From: Bacteroidaceae bacterium
Lineage (GTDB): Bacteria > Bacteroidota > Bacteroidia > Bacteroidales > Bacteroidaceae
DNA length: 64,000 nucleotides
Assembly (NCBI GenBank): GCA_024401095.1
Contig: JAKSLR010000003.1
Coordinates: 52,303 to 116,302 of the forward strand
Direction: 5' to 3'
The position numbers and the translations under genes are program-made. The notes under the pieces are model-generated. The model saw only the letters and a program-made list of their open reading frames with translations. It was not told where the DNA came from and searched no databases. Position 1 is the first letter of the stretch. Every line of letters starts with the position of its first letter. Below, piece by piece: positions 22,100-30,060 of this stretch.

Positions 22100-23164
22100 T
22101 CAATGCGTTCTCCAATTCAGAATCGTATACTTCGCCATACTCAGGTTAAACCAGAAGCACTCTGCAGGAGTATAGAAAATAAAAGTCTTCACCTTATGCA
22201 TAAAAATCTTCACGGTGAACAGCTTTCCTGCAATCTTACCTTGAGGGCGGTCTCCGAAACGGTTATCATCGAAACCGAAATTTCCTGCTTCCCAGATTTC
22301 ATTTAGAAGCTGATCTGCATTAGAAAGCAGCGGGAATGGGAGTTTCTCAAGAGGAACATTCAGGTGCTGGTGGACCAGGGTCATCAACAATCGTGTCCAT
22401 TTATACACTCCGAATCTTCTGCAAAGGACTTCCAGCTCTTTTGCATCATAATTTAAAGCAGTCAAGCTGACGGCAAAGTCGCAGATTTGTCTTAACCCGA
22501 TTCCGTGCGTTAGCTGATGTTTCAGAATATGTGTAATCTGGAGCATCAGGTTGGCGCATGGGGTAGGCACGTCTTTGCTTTCCTGGAATACTTTTTCCTC
22601 CCAAGCCTTCAGCTCTTTCTGTATGAAAGGGCTATGCAGTTCTACTAGATGACAGTGATGCTCAATGTAGGTTCCGTTCCAAGGATATTCCGATTCATGG
22701 TCAGTACCACGTTCTAGACGGATGCCTGTAGCCTCCATGATTTGGTTGGCTTTTTCTACCTTTTCTTCATTGCCGAACCACAAGTCCAGGTCACCATATA
22801 CCCTGTGAAGCCGATTTCTGTAATGCTGTGCAATGCCTTGGCCTTTCAGGATGCGGAAAGGATGATTGTGCTGAAGATTAAAGAAGAAGTCCAGTTGGGT
22901 AAGCTGCATGAGCTGTCGCTTGTTTCCCTGCTCCAGACCTGCTACTTCCTGGCTCCAAGGGTAGAGGATTTCCTGACAAGGACGTTCTTCTTCCGGGAGC
23001 AGCAGTATGCCATCGAAGATAATTCCCTGCACCGTCTGTTTTCGGGATGCCTTGTAAAGTTCTATCCATTCCTCATTGGTTAGTGAGACCGCCTGATGCT
23101 CATCCTGCTGTCCCCAAAGCCCCAGACGGAGCAAGTACATAAATGTCTCCTTGAAATCTGTCAT
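22100..23164 (-). CDS. PF14907-like uncharacterised nucleotidyltransferase
   Basis: 354 residues from ATG 23164; an in-frame TTG at 23179 lies inside the promoter. The nucleotidyltransferase core is visible around FRILKGQGIAQHYRNRLHRV and YGDLDLWFG, with the metal-binding D-x-D in GDLDLW (about residue 125-130), followed by a helical C-terminal half. Proteins of this family occur in lasso-peptide and other RiPP clusters and in polysaccharide loci, without an established reaction in most. Its presence near the HPrK-like/PqqD/S26 operon is consistent with the same system. It is divergent from the deacetylase gene. Confidence 0.75.
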   Translation of the reverse strand: MTDFKETFMYLLRLGLWGQQDEHQAVSLTNEEWIELYKASRKQTVQGIIFDGILLLPEEERPCQEILYPWSQEVAGLEQGNKRQLMQLTQLDFFFNLQHNHPFRILKGQGIAQHYRNRLHRVYGDLDLWFGNEEKVEKANQIMEATGIRLERGTDHESEYPWNGTYIEHHCHLVELHSPFIQKELKAWEEKVFQESKDVPTPCANLMLQITHILKHQLTHGIGLRQICDFAVSLTALNYDAKELEVLCRRFGVYKWTRLLMTLVHQHLNVPLEKLPFPLLSNADQLLNEIWEAGNFGFDDNRFGDRPQGKIAGKLFTVKIFMHKVKTFIFYTPAECFWFNLSMAKYTILNWRTH

Positions 23165-23168
23165 GTTG

Positions 23169-23176
23169 CAAAAGTA
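23169..23176 (-). promoter_or_regulatory. -7 element of the nucleotidyltransferase gene
   Basis: Minus strand TACTTTTG, only 5 bases from ATG 23164, so the transcript would be leaderless. Confidence 0.7.
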
Positions 23177-23217
23177 CAAGTTTTCAGGAGAAATGGCAAG
23201 TATTCTCAGTTTTTTGT

Positions 23218-23225
23218 TAATTTTG
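23218..23225 (+). promoter_or_regulatory. -7 element of the deacetylase gene
   Basis: TAATTTTG, 9 bases before ATG 23234; nearly leaderless. Confidence 0.7.
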
Positions 23226-23233
23226 CAATCGTT

Positions 23234-24031
23234 ATGGAGACGAGTAGAATAGCAATCTGTTTTGATGATGGGAGGAAAGACCTGAAAGAGGTGGCTTTGC
23301 CTGTCTTGCAGAAGTATGGCTTGAAGTGCACCTGCTATCTCACCACAGGTTACATTGATGGAAGTGCAGGAAAGTGCCCATCTGTTTTGCCTGCGCTAAG
23401 CATTTCCGACGTGAAGGAACTCCATAAGAAAGAAGAGGTTGAGATAGGCTGTCACGGTCACCTGCACAGAAACGATGTAGAGGACATCTTGCTTGGACTC
23501 GAGAAACTGACAGACTGGCTCCAGCTTAAACCAAAGGAGAAGGGAATAGGATTTGCTTCTCCTGGTACCCAGTTTATCCGGAATCAGGCTGCACTAGATA
23601 GATTATCAGACGCTGGTATTCATTACATTCGTTTGTCCTTGATCAACAGAACGCATCGCAGTTTAAGAACTTTGGCCCGAAAAATCTGCAGATTGGTAGG
23701 GAGTACTTTCTTGTATCGTTATGCCTATGGAGAAACCTATGTGGATAAACAGGACTTACCATATATATATAGTGTTCCCGTATACCGAACAGATACATCT
23801 GCTCAATTGATCGCCTTGCTACATCGGGCTGTGAAAGAAAGAAGATCTATGGTTTTCATGTTTCACAGTATATTGGATTGTGTGCCTGCCGATGTGCCAG
23901 AGATAGAGAGAAACTGGATTTATTCTGTTCACCGTTTCGAAGAGTTCTGCCAGGAGTTGGCCAGCCTGAGAGACCGTGAAATGTGCCAGATTAATACAGT
24001 AGAGGAAATTTACCGGTTGTCTATCAGATGA
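23234..24031 (+). CDS. Polysaccharide deacetylase (NodB homology) family protein
   Basis: About 265 residues. NodB motif 1 is ICFDDGRKD (the two Asp are the base and metal ligand), motif 2 is GCHGHLHRND with the zinc-binding His residues. Short for a secreted deacetylase and without signal peptide, so it probably acts on a cytoplasmic sugar intermediate or is exported by another route. The C-terminal part holds FMFHSI, a usual motif-5 type segment. Start ATG 23234 is fixed by the -7 element. Its end overlaps the convergent glycosyltransferase gene by 22 bases. Confidence 0.85.
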   Translation: METSRIAICFDDGRKDLKEVALPVLQKYGLKCTCYLTTGYIDGSAGKCPSVLPALSISDVKELHKKEEVEIGCHGHLHRNDVEDILLGLEKLTDWLQLKPKEKGIGFASPGTQFIRNQAALDRLSDAGIHYIRLSLINRTHRSLRTLARKICRLVGSTFLYRYAYGETYVDKQDLPYIYSVPVYRTDTSAQLIALLHRAVKERRSMVFMFHSILDCVPADVPEIERNWIYSVHRFEEFCQELASLRDREMCQINTVEEIYRLSIR

Positions 24032-24876
24032 TAAACCAATCCCAACGGTAGGCAGATAGGGGTATAAAGGTCCCACATCTTCATTTCTGTAGCTTTCCCT
24101 TTCAAACTCCATGAAGTGAATCTCCAGAAATTGATGGCCGACTTCACCTTCTGCAGGAAAGGAATGTCAAACTGGTGAAGCTCTGAATAGAACATCATGC
24201 TCGATAGCGGAGAGTGATGGCGATGTCTGGTAATATTGGCAGAAAGTCCGTCTGGCCAGTATTTTACCACCTTGATGCCCTTATACATATATCTTAGCTT
24301 GTACTTACTGGCTATACGGTTCCAAATGAGCGCTTCCGGACAGAATTTTTCACCCTCAATGTCCGGGAAAGGATATTCACGCATCACCTCCGTACGGTAC
24401 ACCTCGCTCATATCCCCGGGAATCTGCATCTTGAAACGGAAGGTTACACAGTCTGTGTCAATTTTCTCAAAATGCATTCCGCCACCAATTTTCTCACCTT
24501 TCAGGTCAATGCATAGTCCTGAAAGACCCGCAAAAACCTTCTGGTCCTTTATCTTGTCGTATTCGCTGTGAATCCATTCCACGGCATCGGGTACCAGATA
24601 ATCGTCACTATCTACAATGAAGAACAACTCTCCTTTGGCCAGCTCTACAGCCTTATTGATGGCCCGGTGTTTCCCTTGATTTTCCTGATAGATGTAACGA
24701 ATGTCCAGCTTGTGCTCTTGAAGGAAGGATTCCATCACCTCTCTGGTATGATCTGTGGAACCATCGTCTATCACAATCCACTCAAAGTCCTTGCAGGTCT
24801 GCTTGCAAAGACTCTCGTAGAGCACATGCAGCAGATGTGCCCGGTTATAGGTGGGGGTGAAGATGGTGGTTAACAT
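24010..24876 (-). CDS. Glycosyltransferase family 2 protein
   Basis: About 288 residues from ATG 24876; ATG 24885 is also possible, while the in-frame TTG at 24903 lies upstream of the -7 element and would not be transcribed. GT-A fold: IFTPTYNRAHLLHVLYESL, VIDDGSTD (nucleotide binding) and the metal-binding FIVDSDDYL. It is closely related to the capsule-locus enzyme at 38080-38985. Transfers a sugar from a nucleotide donor; the acceptor is unknown. With the deacetylase and nucleotidyltransferase it forms a small glycan-type group beside the peptide island. Confidence 0.88.
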   Translation of the reverse strand: MLTTIFTPTYNRAHLLHVLYESLCKQTCKDFEWIVIDDGSTDHTREVMESFLQEHKLDIRYIYQENQGKHRAINKAVELAKGELFFIVDSDDYLVPDAVEWIHSEYDKIKDQKVFAGLSGLCIDLKGEKIGGGMHFEKIDTDCVTFRFKMQIPGDMSEVYRTEVMREYPFPDIEGEKFCPEALIWNRIASKYKLRYMYKGIKVVKYWPDGLSANITRHRHHSPLSSMMFYSELHQFDIPFLQKVKSAINFWRFTSWSLKGKATEMKMWDLYTPICLPLGLVYHLIDNR

Positions 24877-24892
24877 ACAGTTCATTCGGGTA

Positions 24893-24900
24893 CAAAAATA
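24893..24900 (-). promoter_or_regulatory. -7 element of the 24876 glycosyltransferase gene
   Basis: Minus strand TATTTTTG (TAnnTTTG). Confidence 0.7.
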
Positions 24901-24974
24901 CAAAACTTAAGCAACTTCGTGAAATTTCAAAAGAAAAAGATAGGGCATTCCTTTGTTGAATAAAAAATAACTCC

Positions 24975-24982
24975 TATTTTTG
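24975..24982 (+). promoter_or_regulatory. -7 element upstream of the structured RNA
   Basis: TATTTTTG, about 7 bases before the first hairpin of the structured region. Confidence 0.7.
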
Positions 24983-24988
24983 CAGTAC

Positions 24989-25250
24989 ATCTTTGGGCAG
25001 CGGCCCAGAGTTAAGTGTGATACCATAAAATCAGTAAGACGAATTTTTGAGTAGAAAATAAAAGAAAACAACACTTGGGTTTCCCAAAAAACTCTTCGAA
25101 AAACAAGAGTACGAAAGGGAACCTGAGTGGGCTTTTCATGCCCCAGGGTTTCTACGAATAGTCTTGCTGACCCTGGAATGGTATCCGCCGTGAGGTGTGT
25201 TTGTGCATAGAAAATCTTTAACACTCAGGATCCTGAGTAGTGCTTTTCTT
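24989..25250 (+). ncRNA. Candidate structured RNA (independent ncRNA or long regulatory leader)
   Basis: About 260 transcribed bases without a gene. Complementary arms: CTTTGGGC 24991-24998 with GCCCAGAG 25003-25010; GATACC 25019-25024 with GGTATC 25180-25185 closing a multibranch; GGTTTCCC 25078-25085 with GGGAACC 25117-25123, enclosing ACTCTT/AAGAGT (25091-25096/25105-25110); GGGC/GCCC 25129-25143; CCAGGGT 25143-25149 with ACCCTGG 25170-25176. It ends with the palindrome ACTCAGGATCCTGAGT (25223-25238) and a weak T run. The promoter supports transcription. It could be a stand-alone RNA (6S-like or another Bacteroidales class) or the leader of the 25282 gene. I cannot assign a known family by eye. 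Confidence 0.6.
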
Positions 25251-25281
25251 AAATATATAGTTATTAAAAAATTAAGAAAGC

Positions 25282-26184
25282 ATGAGTGATTCACAGATCA
25301 AGACATCGTTGGTAACATCGTTCTTCCTGTCGTTGCGCAATTTGCACAGCGGCCTGCAGGGGGCGTACCGTGACGTGAAGGAAAGTGAGCAGATCCCGGC
25401 ATGGACACTGCTGTGTATCAAGGCGGTAACGGGATTGGAGGGCAACCTGTCTTCCACGCTGAGAATCATGAGTGAACTGGGGGAGGGCGACCTGAAGGCC
25501 ATCCTTTCTTTCTACTCCAGCGATTTGTTGGCCTTGAGTCAGCAGATCTGCGAGGAGGACATCCCAGACCTGACGCGGCTCTTTCTGGAGCACATCCAGA
25601 ACTTCAGCTACTACTGCCGGTTCAAGCACATCCCGGAACATCCCGATGAGGAATTGCCGCCCGGACAGGTTTACAGTGAGCGCATTCGCAAGTCGTACAC
25701 CCTGCTGCTCCGCCAGAAGGCATGCCCGGAGGAATGGCCGTGGGTGAGCCGGCAGCATCTGCGTCTGTGCATGTATACCATGGAGCGCCTGCAGGAGTTT
25801 CTGCGAATCCTGGCTTCGGGCAAGTTGCCGGTGATGGACGAGGGTGACTCGGCACAGGACTGCTTCATTCTGGCGGTGGAGCAGATGGACCGCATGAACT
25901 GCTTTGAGAAAAAGCGTGATTTCCAGTTTATCTTCCAGAAAGTGAGGGAGATGAATCTCTTCGACAAGTGGAGTACCTACCGCTGCCTGGAGTTGCTGGG
26001 CAGCTGCCGCATCTCGGCCGATGTGAGGCCCGAGGGTCCCAGCAGCTTGAAGCGCATGGCCATTCACAAGAACTCCTGCCACCCTCACTGGCGCATCGAA
26101 GATGTGTCGCCCGAAGAGGAACTTCGCTTAAATGCGCTGGGCACTACGTTTGAGCACCTGTACAACCGGTACATGAACGAATAA
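25282..26184 (+). CDS. Unrecognised protein of a mobile-element-like module
   Basis: 300 residues, soluble, predicted almost entirely helical, with several Cys but no metal motif that I recognise. Base composition is clearly more GC-rich than the capsule genes nearby. It is the first of three co-oriented genes (25282, 26293, 27282) that end in a primase-helicase, so a role in DNA replication or regulation of the element is possible. Translation starts about 40 bases after the structured RNA. Confidence 0.7.
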   Translation: MSDSQIKTSLVTSFFLSLRNLHSGLQGAYRDVKESEQIPAWTLLCIKAVTGLEGNLSSTLRIMSELGEGDLKAILSFYSSDLLALSQQICEEDIPDLTRLFLEHIQNFSYYCRFKHIPEHPDEELPPGQVYSERIRKSYTLLLRQKACPEEWPWVSRQHLRLCMYTMERLQEFLRILASGKLPVMDEGDSAQDCFILAVEQMDRMNCFEKKRDFQFIFQKVREMNLFDKWSTYRCLELLGSCRISADVRPEGPSSLKRMAIHKNSCHPHWRIEDVSPEEELRLNALGTTFEHLYNRYMNE

Positions 26185-26211
26185 ACCGGACTGGTGGACC
26201 AGTGAACCAGT

Positions 26212-26252
26212 AAGAGGACCATTTCAAGAAAACCTTGGAGTGGTCTTTTTTT
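26212..26252 (+). terminator. Probable terminator after the 25282 gene
   Basis: AGGACCA and TGGTCTTTTTTT pair across a 23-base loop; an ACTGGT/ACCAGT inverted repeat lies just upstream. Confidence 0.65.
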
Positions 26253-26257
26253 GTGCC

Positions 26258-26265
26258 TACTTTTG
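26258..26265 (+). promoter_or_regulatory. -7 element of the 26293 gene
   Basis: TACTTTTG (TAnnTTTG), 28 bases before ATG 26293; it excludes the in-frame TTG at 26251 as a start. Confidence 0.7.
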
Positions 26266-26292
26266 CGGTGTAAATCATTAAATGTCAATCGC

Positions 26293-27318
26293 ATGGTAAC
26301 ACAGAGAAGACCCACTGTCCGGGTAGAGGATTTAGGCCGGCAGCTGCGCATGTGGCGCACTTACCGCTTGAACGATACCCATGCCCACAAGATGTTTCGC
26401 CTTTGGCTGGGCTATGAGTTCCGAGACCTGATGGATGCCTACGGCCGTTTCCCTGTGCAGCATTTCAATGAAATCCGCCGACGGTTGGGGTTTCGAACCC
26501 TGTCGCTTCTGCTGGAAAATGTACGAACCTGCCAGTCGTTTTACATCGTGGGCACTGATGAAGAGAATATTTCTGCTTTTTTCTCATCCGTCTGGCATAA
26601 TTATGAGGAAGCCGATGGCAATCTCCTGAAAGGCTCCAGCAGTCTCAAAAAGCTCTCTGACAGCGACGCATCTAAAGATAATATTATAAAAAGAAATCCT
26701 ACCGGAGGTAACGCTGATGCGTTTTCTCTGGAAAGAGATAAGTGGGTGAAACGCCGGCAGGTGAGCGACTATTTCAAATGGATGAGGAGCCAGACCGATG
26801 CAGAACATGTTTCGGTGGTGGCCTGTGTGATGAACCGCATCCGCTGTCCGCACGACAAGAAAGGCAATCTCCTGAAAGAGCTCATGCTCACAGAGACAGA
26901 AGCCGAAGAAGTCTGGGACATATTGGTAGCGTGTCAGCTTCCCAATTACTTTGCCTCACGGGAAGAATTCTTTAGGCCTGATTATGTGCAACATCCGGAA
27001 AAACGTGTCCACTGGATGAGAAAATATTTCAACAAATATGCGAGCAATCAGATAACAAATGCTTGCAAGCAGTGGCGCAAGCGCAGGGTTGACATCGAGG
27101 CCGAGGTGGCTCGTCGTCGGGATGAAGCCCAGCAGCAGAACCGACCGCGCAGTCCCCACGAATGGGAAGATGCCGATGGCTTGCGGTGGTACCATTTACC
27201 CGACGGTAAGCGTCAGCAGATTCCGGCCGAAGCGGAACCCCGCCCTTCAGAAACATCTATCTTTAACTATATCCGAAAACAATGGCAAGAGACGAAACAA
27301 ACCGAATCTACACCCTGA
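26293..27318 (+). CDS. Unrecognised basic protein upstream of a primase-helicase
   Basis: About 341 residues, rich in Arg/Lys/Trp, with a helical N-terminal domain and a long charged region (DIEAEVARRRDEAQQQNRPR). No catalytic motif is visible. Its 3' end overlaps the primase-helicase start by 37 bases, so the two are translationally linked. A replication-initiation or helicase-loader role is a guess from position. Confidence 0.65.
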   Translation: MVTQRRPTVRVEDLGRQLRMWRTYRLNDTHAHKMFRLWLGYEFRDLMDAYGRFPVQHFNEIRRRLGFRTLSLLLENVRTCQSFYIVGTDEENISAFFSSVWHNYEEADGNLLKGSSSLKKLSDSDASKDNIIKRNPTGGNADAFSLERDKWVKRRQVSDYFKWMRSQTDAEHVSVVACVMNRIRCPHDKKGNLLKELMLTETEAEEVWDILVACQLPNYFASREEFFRPDYVQHPEKRVHWMRKYFNKYASNQITNACKQWRKRRVDIEAEVARRRDEAQQQNRPRSPHEWEDADGLRWYHLPDGKRQQIPAEAEPRPSETSIFNYIRKQWQETKQTESTP

Positions 27319-29276
27319 GCGAGAAAGACTTGAGCGACAGCTGGGTAGGAAAGGGGTCCTTCAACAAAGTGAACCAGGAGAAAGAAGTCCTGTACATCTG
27401 TCCCGAGTGCGGGCACCATGCCTTTGCACTCTGTCCCACCTCCGGGTGGTTTCACTGCTGGGCTTGCGATGTGTGGGGCCAGACGCTGGAAGGACAGGAG
27501 GCAAGCCGCCGCAAGTGGGAAACCAAAAACGGCCCGGGCTCTGCACCACCCGTAGACCCTGCCCAGCTTCGCAAGCCGGCCTCCACGCCGCATGAGAATT
27601 CTGGCTCCGCCCAGGAAACCATTCTGGAAGACTACGTGGAACTGGATTGTGAAACGCTGGACAGCATAGAGGACATCAGCCTGGAGGAAACGGTCTCCGG
27701 GAACCAGCTGCAAGTGCGCCGCTACCTGGAGCACGAGCAGATTCCGCTGGAGTGGGCCTACAAGATGCGCTGGGGAGTGAGCAGCCGGCACATCAAGGTG
27801 AAGGGGGAGGAAACCGGCAAAGTCCGTGCCTGCCTGGTGTACCGCAACTACGTAGACGGCCTCTGCTGCAATGCCAAGTTCCGTGCCGTGACTGCCGTGG
27901 CCAAGACGCAACCCGGAGATGCCGCCACCGGCCAGCAGCGCCGCACCGTGTTCGAGAAAGGCTTCGACCAGGTATCGGCCGTCACTCCATGTGCCCCCTA
28001 CAACATCGACAGCATCCGGCAGTCGTGCCAGACTCTCTACATCACCGAGGGCGAAAAGGACTGCCTCACCCTTTGCATGCTGGGCTTTCAGCATGTGGTG
28101 AGCGCTGCCAGCGGGGCACAGACCGACCACCGCAAGAGTTTCGAGGCGTTTCGGGAATGGCTCCGACCCGTGCAGACCGTGGTGATTTGCAGTGATCGCG
28201 ACAAGCCCGGCCGTCAGATGGTGGAAGCCCTGAATGCGTATTTCGACAACAAGCAGGTAAGGGTAGTGGAATGGGACCAGCGCCTGCACGGCAAGGACAT
28301 CACCGAGGTCTATCAGAAAGAAGGCGAGGACTTTACCCGGGAACTGGTGCTCCAGGCTCGCCTGCTGATGCGTGAAGACCTGGAAGACTACGGCACCGAC
28401 GATGCCGTGAACCGGGTGGTGGCCTGTGCCCGTGGTTTCTACGACAAGGGGTACGACGTGGGCATCGGCCCGGTGACCAACCGCCATTTCCGCCTCACCA
28501 GCACCGGTGGGCTCATCATCGTAACCGGTGTGCCGGGAACCGGAAAGACCGACTTCCTGAATTTCCTGACCATGAGTTTCCTGAACGTGCGCCGCAGCCA
28601 CGTGTGCTACTGCTCGTTTGAAACACCCGACAAGTTCCGCCATGCAGGAGACCTGACCCAGATCTGGGCAGGGGGAACAGACCTGAGCCTGCTTTCGCCC
28701 GAGGAGGTAGCACCCTTTACGCAGACCGTAATCAGTCACATCACCCACATCCGCATGCGCCGGGAGAGTCCCACCCCCGAAGCCGTGCTCCGCAAGACCG
28801 AAAAGGTGCTGGCCCTGCATCCCTCGCTGGAATACCTGGTCATAGACCCCTACCTGTTCCTCTCCGTCACCACCGGCAAGAACATCACAGAGACCGATGC
28901 CATCAAGACCATGCTCGTCACCCTGCAGGACTGGGCGCACGACCACCGCATCTGGATTTTTCTGGTAGCGCACCCCCGCAAGCTCAAGAAAGAAGACGGC
29001 ACCAGCGAGCTGGAGGAAATAGACATGTACACCATAGCGGGGTCTGCCAACTGGGCGAATTTAGCGGATTTTGTGCTGTCGCTGAAACGTGTAGTGAAGG
29101 GCAGTAGCGATTATACACGTCTTTCTGTGCTCAAGGTTCGTGATCAGAAGATCTGTACCCCGGGCGATGTTTTTTATAATCGTCAGCCCTGCGGGAGGTA
29201 TGATGAGAGGGAAAGTGAGGTGCAGGCGCAGGCTGGGACGGGCGCTCAGGGGGTACTGCCGTGGGAGGTTTTCTGA
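27282..29276 (+). CDS. Primase-helicase (zinc ribbon, Toprim, RecA-type ATPase)
   Basis: 664 residues. Zinc ribbon CPECGHH...FHCWACD (about residues 38-66); Toprim segment LYITEGEKDCLTL with VICSDRDKPG (about 250-310); P-loop GVPGTGKTDFLN (about 415) and Walker B EYLVIDPYLFL. This is the order of T7 gp4/Twinkle-like replicative primase-helicases of phages and mobile elements. The catalytic Glu and the D-x-D of Toprim are present, so it looks active. GC content is high compared with the capsule region. No integrase or capsid gene accompanies it, so it may be a stable chromosomal remnant. Confidence 0.88.
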   Translation: MARDETNRIYTLSEKDLSDSWVGKGSFNKVNQEKEVLYICPECGHHAFALCPTSGWFHCWACDVWGQTLEGQEASRRKWETKNGPGSAPPVDPAQLRKPASTPHENSGSAQETILEDYVELDCETLDSIEDISLEETVSGNQLQVRRYLEHEQIPLEWAYKMRWGVSSRHIKVKGEETGKVRACLVYRNYVDGLCCNAKFRAVTAVAKTQPGDAATGQQRRTVFEKGFDQVSAVTPCAPYNIDSIRQSCQTLYITEGEKDCLTLCMLGFQHVVSAASGAQTDHRKSFEAFREWLRPVQTVVICSDRDKPGRQMVEALNAYFDNKQVRVVEWDQRLHGKDITEVYQKEGEDFTRELVLQARLLMREDLEDYGTDDAVNRVVACARGFYDKGYDVGIGPVTNRHFRLTSTGGLIIVTGVPGTGKTDFLNFLTMSFLNVRRSHVCYCSFETPDKFRHAGDLTQIWAGGTDLSLLSPEEVAPFTQTVISHITHIRMRRESPTPEAVLRKTEKVLALHPSLEYLVIDPYLFLSVTTGKNITETDAIKTMLVTLQDWAHDHRIWIFLVAHPRKLKKEDGTSELEEIDMYTIAGSANWANLADFVLSLKRVVKGSSDYTRLSVLKVRDQKICTPGDVFYNRQPCGRYDERESEVQAQAGTGAQGVLPWEVF

Positions 29277-29331
29277 GGAGGGGTCCACAGGGCTCTTCTT
29301 CCAGAAGGGCTTCGCCCTCAGAAAAGCCAAA

Positions 29332-29682
29332 CTAAACAACAATCGACGCCGCAATCCTCCTCACCGCTTTCAGCTTCTCCATAAACCTTTTGTCCTGCAA
29401 CGCTACTTCCTTGTTGTAATCCAATTGCATTCCAAGAAGCATATCGGCATCCAGATTTAATGCAGCATCAAACAACATGGCATACTCTACAGAAACCTGT
29501 CTTTTTCCATGAATAATCTCACTGATTATCGTGGTAGAGATACCCGTCTCTTTCGCCAGCTGCGCCTGTTTGATTCCCAGATAATCGAGCTCATCCTTAA
29601 TAACTTCTCCCGGATGGATAGGCTTTGAAGGGTGAAGATTATTCGCAATCCTATCCGGATCTATCTCTTTTTTTGTAATCAT
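29332..29682 (-). CDS. higA: HigA-family XRE antitoxin
   Basis: 116 residues. HigA signature HPSKPIHPGEVIKDELDYLG followed by the helix-turn-helix QAQLAKETGISTTIISEIIHGKR. It binds and neutralises HigB and represses the operon. It lies 7 bases after the toxin gene (toxin-first order, normal for higBA). Confidence 0.9.
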   Translation of the reverse strand: MITKKEIDPDRIANNLHPSKPIHPGEVIKDELDYLGIKQAQLAKETGISTTIISEIIHGKRQVSVEYAMLFDAALNLDADMLLGMQLDYNKEVALQDKRFMEKLKAVRRIAASIVV

Positions 29683-29689
29683 AATAAAT

Positions 29690-30004
29690 TCATTTATAAT
29701 GATTTGACAACTCTATAATACTACAGATTGTAACTACCGGTTCCGTATCTGTTTGTGAAACCGTAAATTCCACCCGATATTGTCTGTTTACTCTGACCGA
29801 GCAAATACCTTCTTTATCGCCTTTCAGTTCCTCATAATTTAAGGAGTTTATTCTGGCCAGTGTCGCAATATCGGTGGAGTGGATCATCATCTTAATACAT
29901 TTTTGAAAACCTCTTACTACTTCGGGCTGAAATCGATGTTTCTTTTCTGTCTGCCCGGTCTCATAAAGTGTCTTCAAGTATTCTTGTTCAAAAATTACTA
30001 ACAT
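29690..30004 (-). CDS. higB: HigB/RelE-like toxin
   Basis: 104 residues. Pattern FQPEVVRGFQKCIKMM and VRVNRQYRVEFTV are typical of HigB mRNA interferases. First gene of the pair; a promoter and a palindrome lie directly upstream. Confidence 0.88.
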   Translation of the reverse strand: MLVIFEQEYLKTLYETGQTEKKHRFQPEVVRGFQKCIKMMIHSTDIATLARINSLNYEELKGDKEGICSVRVNRQYRVEFTVSQTDTEPVVTICSIIELSNHYK

Positions 30005-30015
30005 TTATTCCACTG

Positions 30016-30023
30016 CAAATATA
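30016..30023 (-). promoter_or_regulatory. -7 element of higBA
   Basis: Minus strand TATATTTG, 12 bases upstream of the higB start. Confidence 0.75.
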
Positions 30024-30038
30024 TAAAATAATTCATTT

Positions 30039-30056
30039 ATTCACAAATTTGTGAAT
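30039..30056. promoter_or_regulatory. Candidate HigA operator
   Basis: Perfect 18-bp palindrome ATTCACAAATTTGTGAAT 15 bases upstream of the higBA -7 element, in the -33 region. Confidence 0.6.
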
Positions 30057-30060
30057 TATT

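Noticed and set aside
24989..25250. tmRNA, RNase P RNA or SRP RNA
   Set aside because: The conserved core sequences of these RNAs (including a CCA-type tRNA-like end or the SRP tetraloop region) are not seen.
25291..26088. 265-residue minus-strand frame opposite the 25282 gene
   Set aside because: Low-complexity His/Leu/Gln composition and no promoter; treated as a shadow of the plus-strand gene.
25282..26184. UpxZ- or UpxY-type capsule antitermination regulator
   Set aside because: The protein is about twice as long as UpxZ and shows no NusG-like motif; its position before the capsule locus alone is not enough.
27267..28973. 568-residue minus-strand frame opposite the primase-helicase gene
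   Set aside because: It results from the high GC content of the real gene; the plus strand has recognisable zinc-ribbon, Toprim and P-loop motifs.
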